This document shows positions 1-9,300 of a stretch of DNA of 64,000 nt, in pieces. A program made the position numbers and the translations under genes. Position 1 is the stretch's first letter. Every line of letters begins with the position of its first letter. The stretch is taken from NCBI GenBank assembly GCA_016711045.1, contig JADJTT010000001.1, positions 434,001-498,000 of the forward strand, written 5' to 3'. Below the pieces are notes generated by a model. That model worked only from the letters and a program-made list of their open reading frames with translations, did no database searches and had not been told where the DNA came from. Source of the DNA: Saprospirales bacterium (lineage in GTDB: Bacteria; Bacteroidota; Bacteroidia; Chitinophagales; Saprospiraceae).

Positions 1-1
1 C

Positions 2-631
2 TACAAACCCACCCATGCTATCCGGATCGGCCTCGCGTTGCATACCCCAACCTCTTTCTCGCTCGAAGACAGTTATTCGACATCTATGGTATATGACTAT
101 TTCTTCGATGGGAACAACCGGTATGAACAATCCTCTCCGGAGGGGTTCTATGAATACCGACTCCGAACCCCCTGGCGGGTGATCGGATCAACCGGCCTCC
201 TTTTTAAAAAAGCAGGGTTCCTCACTGCCGAGGTGGAATGGGCGGATTACAGCACCGCCGCTTTTAATTTTACCAATGCCACCACGCCTGCCGACAAGGA
301 TTATCAGCGCCAACTGAACAGGGAAATTTCTACTGCCTATACGTCTTCATTTATCGTTCGCCTGGGTGGGGAAGCCGTAATGGATATTTTCCGCATCCGG
401 GCAGGGTACAACTTCATCACCAGCCCCTATGTGGGGGAGACCTATACCCGGGGCATCTGGTCTGCCGGTTTTGGCGTACGGGAGAAAGGCTTCTTCCTGG
501 ATCTGGCCTACCGGCGCGGGATCACAGAAGGTTCCTACTTCCCCTACCTGACCTCTGACAGGCCACAGCCCGAAGTGGAAACCAAAACCACCGTGCAGCA
601 CTTTTTGCTGACGCTTGGTTTTAATTTCTAA
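2..631 (+). CDS. Outer-membrane beta-barrel protein, C-terminal part (OmpP1/FadL-like)
   Basis: The reading frame is open from the first bases of the window, so the true start lies outside it; a TTG at 38 is not a credible start. About 209 codons are visible. The protein is rich in alternating polar and aromatic residues and ends in a phenylalanine (LGFNF), as outer-membrane barrels do. The early stretch RIGLALHTPTSFSL resembles the conserved N-terminal part of Bacteroidota OmpP1/FadL/TodX transporters, where it follows the plug region. Likely role: uptake of hydrophobic compounds across the outer membrane. The family call rests on similarity by eye; another porin family remains possible. A strong hairpin follows five bases after the stop. 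Confidence 0.6.
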   Translation, partial: YKPTHAIRIGLALHTPTSFSLEDSYSTSMVYDYFFDGNNRYEQSSPEGFYEYRLRTPWRVIGSTGLLFKKAGFLTAEVEWADYSTAAFNFTNATTPADKDYQRQLNREISTAYTSSFIVRLGGEAVMDIFRIRAGYNFITSPYVGETYTRGIWSAGFGVREKGFFLDLAYRRGITEGSYFPYLTSDRPQPEVETKTTVQHFLLTLGFNF

Positions 632-635
632 AAAA

Positions 636-691
636 TTAACCCGTAAAGGCGCAAAGGACGCAAATACGCCCTTTGCGCCTTTACGGGTTAA
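636..691. terminator. 22-bp perfect inverted repeat, terminator-like
   Basis: Two 22-nt arms (636-657 and 670-691) pair perfectly around a 12-nt loop, directly after the stop of the barrel gene. The arms contain the words GGCGCAAAGG and CGCAAA, which recur in dispersed Bacteroidota intergenic repeats. Flanking A and T runs are short, so it may act as a terminator, a dispersed repeat, or both. Confidence 0.6.
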
Positions 692-767
692 TCTTCCGTG
701 GGATTACCTCTTTTTTAGCGTGTTTTAACATTAGGGATGACTCACATTTTTTTATATTACATCCCTT

Positions 768-1643
768 ATGGGAAAGGCTTTTTACATTTTGCTTTTTTTC
801 TATCCACTCTTCCTTCTCGCGCAACCGGCGAAGAAATGGAATCCCGACCTGCTCACCGGTGTGGTGTGGTCGTTTGAGATGACCTATGAAACCGGATCGG
901 GAGACCTCATCGAGCGGGCTGACACCAGCGAATTGTGCGACCTGTTGCTGGATGCGAGCCACTCCTTCGAACTATTCGACCGTGATCAGTTGCGCCGGGG
1001 GAGTTGGGATCTTCAGGGAGACATCCTTCAGGTTCCTTTTCGCGGAATAGACCAGTTTAGGCTCGGCCAGCTTTCGATCGATCAACTGGAACTTTACTTC
1101 ACTGTGGGCCGTACGCAATATGCGCATCGCTTTGTGCGGCAAATTCCCGTTCCTTCCGCTTCCGCCTCCAATGAAACACCCGTGAACAAAAAAAACCACC
1201 GCACCTGGATCGACGGAGAGCGGGAAATACGGATCGAATTGACCGGCGGAGGTTTTTTTGGCGGCGCCGACCCCGTGCAGCGCGATTTCATTCTTATCAA
1301 GGAAAATGGACGCCTCATCCACGAACGTCAGACGGTGAATACAGGCCTGCGCGTCGACAAAAAGACTTTGTCGCGGCGGCAGCTCGCCGATCTGGCCGAT
1401 TTTATCAGGGCCAACGGGTTTTTTGATATGGAAACCCGGTATGGCTGTACCCGCATTGATTGTGAAAACCGGCTTTTGGCGCAACCCAAACCGATTCCCC
1501 TCCGGTTAGCCGTATCGGATGGACTGGACCGCCATGTAGTAGAGGTGGGGATCTGGCCGGTAGAAGAAGGAACTCCTGCGCTTCTCACTTTCCCTCCAGC
1601 GTTAAAAGCCATTGTGGATGCGATAAAAAAAGTGGGAGAATAG
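768..1643 (+). CDS. Secreted protein of unknown function
   Basis: This encodes 291 residues with a clear Sec signal peptide (about residues 1-20, ending LLAQP) and no other membrane segment. The first half (about 25-125) has the look of a lipocalin-like small beta-barrel domain: WSFEMTYE, then SHSFELFDRDQLRRGSWD, a pattern seen in lipocalin-like proteins of Bacteroidota. The second half (about 140-291) contains two cysteines in CTRIDCENR and no motif I recognise. No T9SS sorting domain is visible, so a periplasmic location is likely. It stands alone between a barrel gene and the convergent dapA, with only 20 bp between the stops. Function unknown. Confidence 0.6.
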   Translation: MGKAFYILLFFYPLFLLAQPAKKWNPDLLTGVVWSFEMTYETGSGDLIERADTSELCDLLLDASHSFELFDRDQLRRGSWDLQGDILQVPFRGIDQFRLGQLSIDQLELYFTVGRTQYAHRFVRQIPVPSASASNETPVNKKNHRTWIDGEREIRIELTGGGFFGGADPVQRDFILIKENGRLIHERQTVNTGLRVDKKTLSRRQLADLADFIRANGFFDMETRYGCTRIDCENRLLAQPKPIPLRLAVSDGLDRHVVEVGIWPVEEGTPALLTFPPALKAIVDAIKKVGE

Positions 1644-1663
1644 GTGGGAAAAAATCCAGCTAG

Positions 1664-2551
1664 CTATCGGGATCCCTTTTCCACTTCCCTAATTAAGGAC
1701 TGCAGGTTCGCATCCGAGATCGGGGACATAGGCAGTCTTACCTCTTTACTACACAACCCCAGGTATTCCATCAGACCTTTGACCCCGGAGGGATTGCCAT
1801 CGATGTAGAGCCATGGGTGAATATCGAGCATTAGACTATTGAGGCGGCGGGCAGTGACCAGATCGCCCTGAAGAGCGGCGCGGGCCATATCTGCCCATTC
1901 TTTGGGCATGGCGTTGGCGATCACGGAGATAACACCATCGCCGCCGCAGGCAATAATAGGCAGTGTCAGCGGATCATCGCCGGAGAGTACAAGGAGATGC
2001 TCCGGGCGGTACTTGAGGAGGCGCATTGCCTGGGCCATATCGCCGGCGGCTTCTTTCACCGCAATAAATTTATTGCTGGCATTAGCCAGGCGGATCACCG
2101 TATCGGCCTGCACATTGCGACCGGTGCGGCTGGGCACATTGTAAATGATGACGGGCAGGGGCGAAGCTTCAGCCAGCGCCATAAAGTGCTGGTAGATCCC
2201 TTCCTGGTTGGGTTTGTTGTAGGCCGGGCTGCTCGACATGATGGCGTCGAATCCGTCGAGGTTAAACGCCCTCACTTTTTCCACCAGACGGGCGGTATTA
2301 CTTTCTCCGAAAGGACCTGCGACGATGGGCAGCCGGCCATTATTGACCCGGAGGATACGGTCGAGCACCTCGCGGCTTTCCCGGTCGGAAAGCGTGATCG
2401 CTTCGCCGGTAGTGCCGAGCGCCACCAGAAAATCTACCCCGCCCTGGATCACGTGTTCGGTGACCCGTTCGAGGGCTTCAAAATCTACTTTCCCATTTTT
2501 GAAAGGGGTAACAAGCGCGACACCCGTACCGCTAAACCTTGGCTGCTTCAT
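1664..2551 (-). CDS. dapA: 4-hydroxy-tetrahydrodipicolinate synthase
   Basis: DapA condenses pyruvate with aspartate semialdehyde, the first committed step of lysine and diaminopimelate synthesis, in the cytoplasm. The 295-residue length is typical. Family landmarks are present: GTTGE at 46-50 (hydroxyl residues of the proton relay), the tyrosine of YNVPSRTG at 137, and the Schiff-base lysine K166 in AVKEAAGD. The start overlaps the end of the upstream gene by 20 bp, which suggests co-transcription and perhaps translational coupling. It is the last gene of an accA-unknown-dapA run on the minus strand. Confidence 0.96.
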   Translation of the reverse strand: MKQPRFSGTGVALVTPFKNGKVDFEALERVTEHVIQGGVDFLVALGTTGEAITLSDRESREVLDRILRVNNGRLPIVAGPFGESNTARLVEKVRAFNLDGFDAIMSSSPAYNKPNQEGIYQHFMALAEASPLPVIIYNVPSRTGRNVQADTVIRLANASNKFIAVKEAAGDMAQAMRLLKYRPEHLLVLSGDDPLTLPIIACGGDGVISVIANAMPKEWADMARAALQGDLVTARRLNSLMLDIHPWLYIDGNPSGVKGLMEYLGLCSKEVRLPMSPISDANLQSLIREVEKGSR

Positions 2552-3083
2552 TTGTCGACTGCATCTTTTGAAGGAAAAATTCTATTTGTTTGATCAGGTC
2601 GGGCAAGCGTTGAGTGGGCGGCAGGTCGATCATGAGCTCATAACAATGCGTAGTTTTCGAGAACGCGCCCACCCGGTAATGCGCTTTCGACAAAGCGGCG
2701 ATGTATTCCAGCGCCAGGTTTTCCACCATGGAAAGGTTGAGCAGGATATCGTAGGTATGGTCGAGAAAATCGGCCACGGAATCCCCTTTAGGGCGCATCA
2801 GCCAGTCGATATTCCGTTTATTAAAGACCTTAAAAGGAAAGCTTTCACTTTCGGTCCGGTTATCGAGGTAGCCAAGCAGTTTCACTGATTTACCGGCCGA
2901 ACGGAGTTCTTTGGCAAAGCCGAGCACTATTTCCCGGCTATCGAGATCTGTGCCATCAAAAAGGATACCTATGGTATGGGTTTTATCGAACTGAAGGGAC
3001 TGACGGGGAAAGCGGTGGTGGCGAAGCTGCTGTTGCAACAGTCGCAAATGTAGCTTCTTCCGCATATTTTGAATGGTTGACAT
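2532..3083 (-). CDS. Conserved Bacteroidota protein of unknown function (possibly DUF6913)
   Basis: This encodes about 183 residues from the ATG at 3083, which begins 7 bp after the accA stop; an in-frame extension upstream would run into accA. The N-terminus is basic and helical (MRKKLHLRLLQQQ). A domain follows that starts TIGILFDGTD and looks like a small alpha/beta fold with a hydrophobic strand, then YDILLNLSMVENLALEYIAAL, reminiscent of nucleotide-binding folds. It resembles short proteins commonly found beside dapA in Bacteroidota, possibly those called DUF6913. I cannot assign a function. It overlaps dapA by 20 bp, so all three genes probably form one transcript. Confidence 0.65.
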   Translation of the reverse strand: MSTIQNMRKKLHLRLLQQQLRHHRFPRQSLQFDKTHTIGILFDGTDLDSREIVLGFAKELRSAGKSVKLLGYLDNRTESESFPFKVFNKRNIDWLMRPKGDSVADFLDHTYDILLNLSMVENLALEYIAALSKAHYRVGAFSKTTHCYELMIDLPPTQRLPDLIKQIEFFLQKMQSTNEAAKV

Positions 3084-3090
3084 AGCTAGA

Positions 3091-4116
3091 TTAGTTGGAC
3101 AAATCCTCTTCGGCATCTGAATCGCCGCCGAAAGCAGCAGCCTCATTATCCGTAATACTCAGGGGAACGCGTTCGTACACCCCAATAGAAGCATATTTAT
3201 TGATGCGTTGTTCGATTCGTTCTTCGGGCGTGAGCTCTTGCAATTCGGCGATGGCCTTTTTGATCTGGCGTTTCACGATCTTGGCCGTTTCTTCGGGCGC
3301 GGAGTGAGCGCCGCCAACAGGTTCTTTGATAATCCCGTCGATGATATTGAATTCGTACATATCATCGGCCGTCAGTTTCAGTGCTTCAGCTGCCTGCTCT
3401 TTGAAGTCCCAGCTACGCCAAAGGATGGAGGAGCAGGATTCGGGAGAGATCACTGAATACCAGGTATATTCCAGCATGTAGACCCGATCGCCGAGGCCGA
3501 TGCCGATAGCGCCTCCGGAGGCGCCTTCTCCGATAACCACACACACGATCGGTACGCGAAGCTGGGCCATTTCGAACATATTGCGCGCGATCGCCTCTGC
3601 CTGACCGCGTTCTTCCGCCTCGATACCCGGATAGGCGCCAGGGGTGTCGATGAGCGTCACGACAGGGAAATTGAATCGTTCGGCCATTTTCATCAGTCGC
3701 AGTGCTTTACGATAGCCTTCGGGGTTGGCCATACCAAAGTTGCGGTATTGGCGCATCTTGGTATTGACCCCTTTCTGGTGGCCGATGATCATGACCGTTT
3801 GTCCGTCCATATTCGCCAACCCGCCTACAATCGCTTTATCGTCTTTGAAGTAGCGATCGCCGTGCAGTTCGACAAATTTCTTGCACATCTGGTTGATGTA
3901 GTAGAGCGTATAAGGGCGTTCGGGATGGCGGGAGAGTTGGACCTTTTCCCAACCGCTGAGATTGCTATAGATCTCTTTCCGCGTATTCCGGATCTTGGTT
4001 TCGAGTTCCTTGATCATGGGTTCCACGTCGAGTTCGCCCGATTCGCCGACCTGTTTGATCTTGTCGAGCTGCTCATAGAGTTTTTCCAGCGGCTTTTCAA
4101 ATTCCAGAAATACCAT
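3091..4116 (-). CDS. accA: Acetyl-CoA carboxylase carboxyltransferase subunit alpha
   Basis: AccA, with AccD, moves the carboxyl group from biotin on AccB to acetyl-CoA to make malonyl-CoA for fatty-acid synthesis. The 341 residues from MVFLEFEKPLEKLYEQ match the family start; 17 further in-frame codons upstream look like leader and were excluded. The N-terminal helical part is followed by the carboxyltransferase (crotonase-like) domain with HGDRYFKDD, TLIDTPGAYPG and GEGASGGAIGIGLGD. The C-terminal tail is acidic. accD is not in the window. It is the first gene of a run with the small unknown gene and dapA. Confidence 0.96.
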   Translation of the reverse strand: MVFLEFEKPLEKLYEQLDKIKQVGESGELDVEPMIKELETKIRNTRKEIYSNLSGWEKVQLSRHPERPYTLYYINQMCKKFVELHGDRYFKDDKAIVGGLANMDGQTVMIIGHQKGVNTKMRQYRNFGMANPEGYRKALRLMKMAERFNFPVVTLIDTPGAYPGIEAEERGQAEAIARNMFEMAQLRVPIVCVVIGEGASGGAIGIGLGDRVYMLEYTWYSVISPESCSSILWRSWDFKEQAAEALKLTADDMYEFNIIDGIIKEPVGGAHSAPEETAKIVKRQIKKAIAELQELTPEERIEQRINKYASIGVYERVPLSITDNEAAAFGGDSDAEEDLSN

Positions 4117-4180
4117 AATCCCGAGGTTTTGCAGGATACTACACAAGGATAAGCACCTGTTGAGCAATGTAAAGTACCTG

Positions 4181-4188
4181 CAAAGTTA
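4181..4188 (-). promoter_or_regulatory. Candidate -7 element for accA
   Basis: On the minus strand the sequence reads TAACTTTG, an exact match to the Bacteroidota -7 consensus TAnnTTTG, about 65 bp before the accA start. The expected TTG about 20 bp upstream is only TTC, so the call is tentative. Confidence 0.4.
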
Positions 4189-4247
4189 GCAAAGCGGGTT
4201 CGATTGTGAGAAGAAGCGAATTTTTTTTTAAAATTTTCCTCAAGGTC

Positions 4248-4278
4248 TTGCACAGTGCCGGAAACAATCATACATTTG
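4248..4278 (+). promoter_or_regulatory. Bacteroidota-type promoter for tRNA-Asp
   Basis: TTG at 4248-4250 and TACATTTG at 4271-4278 are separated by 20 bp. This fits the -33/-7 pattern of the Bacteroidota primary sigma factor. It lies 100 bp ahead of the tRNA gene, with no other gene between, so a leader removed during tRNA processing is expected. Confidence 0.6.
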
Positions 4279-4377
4279 CATCCGCTGTGCGAAAGTGTTT
4301 AATTATTTATGCTTCTTTTTTAGTGCTGCGGTGATTCCCCAACTAAAAATTAAGAACTAAACACTAAAAACTGTAAA

Positions 4378-4451
4378 GGTCCGGTAGTTCAGCTGGTTAG
4401 AATACGTGCCTGTCACGCACGGGGTCGCGGGTTCGAATCCCGTCCGGACCG
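4378..4451 (+). tRNA. tRNA-Asp (GTC)
   Basis: The 74-nt sequence folds as a cloverleaf. The acceptor arm GGTCCGG (4378-4384) pairs with CCGGACC (4444-4450), leaving a discriminator G. The D-arm is AGTTCAGCTGGTTAGA, the anticodon loop reads CTGTCAC with anticodon GTC, and the T-arm contains GGTTCGAATCC. No 3' CCA is encoded. Confidence 0.97.
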
Positions 4452-4460
4452 CTTTCAACA

Positions 4461-4495
4461 AAAAAAGCCTGCTTCAGTCGAAGTGGGCTTTTTTA
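4461..4495 (+). terminator. Terminator of tRNA-Asp
   Basis: An 11-bp stem (AAGCCTGCTTC with GAAGTGGGCTT, including two G-U pairs) has a GTC-centred loop and is followed by six T residues, nine bases after the tRNA. Confidence 0.75.
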
Positions 4496-4756
4496 TTTCC
4501 TACACGTCCCCAACGTCTCAAAAGGCCTACGTTTTCTGGATCCTTGGCCAATGTGTCAGTTGAAACCACTGAGACAATACGGATTCAACGTTCCAACCTG
4601 GACCACGTATATGGGGCCGGAAAGTGCTCCTAAAAGTGCCCCTTGGTTTTCCTACCTTATTCAACTCATCCTTTTAGCTCCATTTGTTTACGTTAACCGG
4701 AGCTGATGTATAGTGTAACGTTTAACCTAAAGTCCCCGACACGGGGTGAATAATAT
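4496..4756. other. Intergenic region without recognised gene
   Basis: I see no coding potential here. The only structure is a small CCCCG/CGGGG hairpin at 4734-4746, just downstream of the stop of the minus-strand T9SS gene; it could be a weak terminator for that gene. Confidence 0.4.
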
Positions 4757-5887
4757 TCAGATCTTAACCACTCTGGTACGCCCAACTACCACCCCGTCAT
4801 GTTCTAAGAGCAATTCGTAGATTCCGGGCGGCAGGTAATAGACTGGAATGGATATATCATTTTCTGTGGCAGTCGCCTCCATGGTTTGTTCCAGTACGGA
4901 ATTCCCATGCAACGTTATCAGCCTTAATTGAAAAGTTGCCTTTTGGTCGGTTGTAAAATGCACATTCAGTGTGTTTTCAACCGGATTGGGGAAGGTTGAT
5001 AGCGCCTTATTAAACACCGGGGTAAACGTGGCGGTAGGGAGGTTTATGGATTTGTACTGAACACCCGTTACCGCGTTTTGTGCAGTATTGAGTGTGCATG
5101 TAGCAATGGCTTCCTTGGACACATTATTCAGAAAATGAAAAGTGGTTATCGTATCCGTCCCCAAAGGGAGGACCTGTTGACCGCCGATGGTAGAAATATC
5201 AATCCACCCGAGCGGCGGCACCTTTACATCCACAGCGGTTGACTTGTATTCGGTTTGCTTTTTCCGCAGCACATCAAAAGTGCCGCCGGGTATGGCCAGC
5301 GTACCCCAGGCATCGATGGTGCTAATCCGTTGATAGGTAATCCGGATACGGAAGGAGTCGGCCGTGGGGACAAGATTCAGCAATAAAGCTGGCGCAATCG
5401 ATGCATCGAAACCAGTTAATACATTGGAAGCGCTTTGTTTGATGTCAAAGAAGTTGACCGGCGCCCAGGATTCTTCCAGGGCAGGGGACTTAACAAAATT
5501 TAAATTCAAGCCCAACCCAATCTCGTCAAGGCCAAAATAGCCCAGGTCATTGACCTGGTTACTGGTGACCTGCCCATAAACCTCAGAGCCGGAGTTTAAT
5601 GGATTGAACAGGACAGATGCTGCGGGGAAGGAAGCAGAAGCCGAGCCCGTTTGCGGGTTTTGCATAACCTGGTTCCAGATTTGGTCCGGCTGAAGGTTGC
5701 TCAAATCCCACATCTGATCGCCGCCGGGCGGAGTGAATATCTGATTAATAGCCCCGGGTTGGTTGCCGAAAAGATAATGGAGGGTATCGCCCACCGCCGG
5801 AAAGGCCGAATTGGTTATGGTAATCTGCGCCGCTACTGGGTGAATGAAACCCCATGCGAGGAGACCACAAAGTACCAGTTTGCTCAT
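4757..5887 (-). CDS. Secreted protein with type A T9SS sorting domain
   Basis: The 376-residue protein starts at MSKLVLCGLLAW, which gives a normal signal peptide cut after VAAQ; 21 more in-frame codons exist upstream but would place a charged extension before it. The body (about 25-290) has no family I recognise; it is beta-rich and polar, as in many extracellular Bacteroidota proteins. The last about 75 residues form a T9SS type A sorting domain: TFPNPVENTLNVHF, then YYLPPGIYELLLEHDG and a basic end RTRVVKI. The protein is therefore expected to cross the outer membrane through T9SS and be anchored or released at the surface. Function unknown. Confidence 0.75.
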   Translation of the reverse strand: MSKLVLCGLLAWGFIHPVAAQITITNSAFPAVGDTLHYLFGNQPGAINQIFTPPGGDQMWDLSNLQPDQIWNQVMQNPQTGSASASFPAASVLFNPLNSGSEVYGQVTSNQVNDLGYFGLDEIGLGLNLNFVKSPALEESWAPVNFFDIKQSASNVLTGFDASIAPALLLNLVPTADSFRIRITYQRISTIDAWGTLAIPGGTFDVLRKKQTEYKSTAVDVKVPPLGWIDISTIGGQQVLPLGTDTITTFHFLNNVSKEAIATCTLNTAQNAVTGVQYKSINLPTATFTPVFNKALSTFPNPVENTLNVHFTTDQKATFQLRLITLHGNSVLEQTMEATATENDISIPVYYLPPGIYELLLEHDGVVVGRTRVVKI

Positions 5888-6332
5888 AGTTGTACGGTGA
5901 ACCCGGACAAAAAGGGAAGGCAGGGAAAGGCTATTGGGGAGCGTGCTCATTGCCGGAATTGGTTTTTGGAATAATTGAATGAGAAAAGATAATCCTTATT
6001 GTGTGATGCAACAAATTTTATTTCGCCCGACTGCTCTATTTTATTGACACTTGGGCTGCTGTGGGGTTGCCCCGCCCCCCGCCGGGGGGGTCCCAAGAAG
6101 GCGGGGGCGGCGGGGGGGGGGGGGGGGGCGCCGGGGCGGGGTTCTTAAAGCCGGGTGGGGGCCCGGGGGGCGGGGGGGGGCGTCCGGGATTGATCTAATG
6201 ATACCGCTTGGCAGGCGTCTTCAACTTCTTGTTTGTTATTGCAGCCGGGTGCGAACCTCCTGCAACAGGCAGTAATAATCCGGCTTGTGTTCTATCATAA
6301 TCTTTTAGTAAACAATAAAGTACAAGATAATA
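5888..6332. other. Intergenic region containing a G/C homopolymer block
   Basis: The 445-bp gap has no believable gene. Bases 6062-6182 are almost pure G and C, with a run of 17 G at 6112-6128 and many shorter runs. The flanks are ordinary AT-rich intergenic DNA. A 74-codon open frame across the block is a product of its composition. See findings: probably an assembly or base-calling artefact, less likely a real G-quadruplex former. Confidence 0.7.
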
Positions 6333-9300
6333 CTACCGGACTATCGTCACCCCACCCTCCCGGAACACATCCCTGATCTGTGAACCGCAGACCAGCACCT
6401 GGGCCTTGACGAACCAGACATACACGCCCGGTTGCCGTTCGATACCCCGAAAGACCCCATCCCAGCCTTCCTCCGGATCGAAGGAGACGTACATCTCATC
6501 ACCCCACCGGTCAAATATGCGAAACTCAAAGGAAAGCACCTCGAATCCTTCCCCCGGAAATACCCGAAACACATCGTTGATCCCGTCGCCGTTCGGCGAG
6601 AAACAGTTGGGGATGTAAAAAAAGTCGGTCTTGAGAAAATCCTCCTCCCACGTTACTTCAATGGGGATTTCCAACACCTCGCACCCATCATCTACCTGTA
6701 CCACGTATATGCCGGCATCGTATACCTTCAGCCAGGGTTTGTGCGAGCCGTCCGGCCAGGTCCAAAAGAGATCGTTCGGGTTGCCGGAGATTACCTGGGG
6801 ATATAAGGTCGCTTGGCCTATTTCACAGGAGAGAGTTTGGTCTTCAGCCAGTATCTGTGTCGGGGTGGTTTCGGGAACTTCAATACTTTGAGAAGCTGCG
6901 CACCCGTTTGCATCTTCCACCACCACGGTGTAACTTCCTCCGGAGAGGCCTGAAAATTGGGGAACATCCTGAAAGTTTCCTCCGTTGAGAGAATATAGAA
7001 AAGGAGGTATACCACTCCCTAACAACACCTCGATGCTCCCATTCTCCAGATTCCAACAGGCCTTGGCGGCGGTCAGGCCGAACTGGAGAGGTGGGAAGGC
7101 CGAAACATGCACGGTGACAATGGAATCACAACCATTCGCGCCGGTAAAGATGAAATCCTGGGCGTTTCCTGCCTGGATCTCCACCCCGTTGAACAGCACA
7201 CTTTCGCCTTCACAGGCATTCATTTCAATGCTTGTAAAAACGGGTTGCTCCAAAATGGTGGTGGTTACAAGAATGGAGTCGCATCCAAATTGATTGATCA
7301 GAACCACCTGAACGGTTCCGGTATCCTGAGGCGAGCAGGCTGTCGTTTGGAAGAAGACATAATCGGTTTGCAATTGCGTTACGGTCCAGTCGGCAGAAGC
7401 GGTGCAACCGTTGGCGTCGCTAACGGTCACGGCATAAACGCCGCCTTGCGAAATGGTAATTTGAGGCGTCATGTCCCCGGTGCTCCAGAGGTATTGAGCA
7501 AAATTACCCGGGGCAGAGAGCGTAGTTTCATCGCCTTGGCAAAGACTGGCCGCGCCCAAGATAGTGACCTGGGGCGGTTGGGGTATCACCAGGTTTACAC
7601 CCCCAATGCCAATGCAGCCGAGGGAGTCGCCGACAGTCACGGTGTAGGAGCCATTGGTCGAAACGGTAATGGCCGGGGTGGTGGCGCCGTTCGACCAGAG
7701 GTAGCTGGCATATCCTTGCCCGGCATCGAGCGTGGCGGTCTCATCGCAGTTGAAGGTATCGATGACGATCACGGGGACTGGAGGCATCCCTATATTCAGA
7801 TCTTGTGAAGCAGAAGCGGTACAGCCGGCTGAATTGGTCACCGTCACGGCGTAAGTACCTGCTTGAGAAACGGTAATACTATCCGTTCCTTCGCCGGTGT
7901 TCCAATTTATTTGGGCAAAACTCCCTCCCGAAACGCTAAGGATCGCATCCCCGCTGCAGATGATCGATGGACCGCTGATGATCGGCGAAGGGAGCGGCAA
8001 TAATTGGAAGTTCTGGCTGTCTACAGCCATACAACCATCTGCATTCGTGACCATTACCGTGTATATACCGGCCTGAGAGACGGTAATACTGGTTCCTGTT
8101 GCCCCCGTTGACCATAGATAGGCTGAAAAACCCGTGCCAGCAAGCAGGGTGACCGATTCTCCTTCACAGGCCGAAACCGGGCCTTCGATCGAAACCGTGG
8201 GGAATACCGGGCCGTCCACCGTGGCGGAGGTGGTTTCAGAGCACCCACTAACATCGGTTACGGTCACTGAGTAAATGCCGGAAGAAATCCCATCGAGATC
8301 CTCCGTGGTTGCCCCGTTTGACCACAAGACGGTATAACTTCCAGGCGTAGAAACCGATAGATCGAGCGCGCCATTAGGGATGACACAACTGGTATTGGCC
8401 GTTGGCGCAGTGGAAAGGAAAATGGCCACATTCTCGTTTGGTACTTCCACGGTATCTGTTGAAACGCAGCCATTGGCCCCGGTACAGATGACCGAGTAAA
8501 TGCCGGAAGTGATATTTTGAAGATCTTCCGTGGTGGCGCCATTCGACCATAGGTAGGTATTTCCAATTCCAGGCATCACAGTCAAGTCAATTGAACCATT
8601 GCTTTGCCCGCATAGGGCGGGTATCGTGGACTCGGAAATGACTGGCGGTTCGCTTTCGTCCGGGACCAGGTAGTCGGCGGAAAAACTACAGCTTTCGCCA
8701 AGGGTGACGGTTACAGAGTAGTTACCCGGAGCAAGGGCCTGCACGTCCTGGGAAGTGGCGCCATTTGACCATAAAAAAGTAAAGTTGCCCAGGATACTCA
8801 GGGTCAGGCCTATGCTGCCGTTGGCTGTCAAACAGGAGTTGTTGGGCAGGATCGTGGCGACAGCTGAAAAGTTGATCACACTATCGGATACGATTGCCGA
8901 GCCTATTGAGGACCAGCCATTTACACCCGTTACGGTCACGAAATAACTTCCGGGAAGGAGATTTTCCAGGTCTTCCGTCGTGTCGCCTGTAGACCATAAA
9001 TAATCATAAGCTGCTGCCGGGGAAATGGTCGCATCAATACTTCCGTTGTTTCCCCCGCAAATGCATAAGGTCGAGACCGTCGAAATATCCGGTGCACCGG
9101 ATTCATTCAGGACCTCAAAAGTGGCCGTGGAGGTGCAGCTGGCGCCTTCGGTAACTGTGACGGAATAGCTCCCGGCGGCCAGGCTTTGTAGATCTTCGGT
9201 CGTCCCGCCGTTTGACCAGGCGAATGTGTAATTTCCTGCCGGAGATACGCTCAGGTCAATGGCCCCGTTGGCCGAAATACAAACGGTATTGGGTGTCAGG

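Noticed and set aside
6051..6275. Open frame of 74 codons over the G/C block
   Set aside because: Its length comes from the lack of stop codons in pure G/C sequence; the product is almost only Gly/Arg/Ala/Pro.
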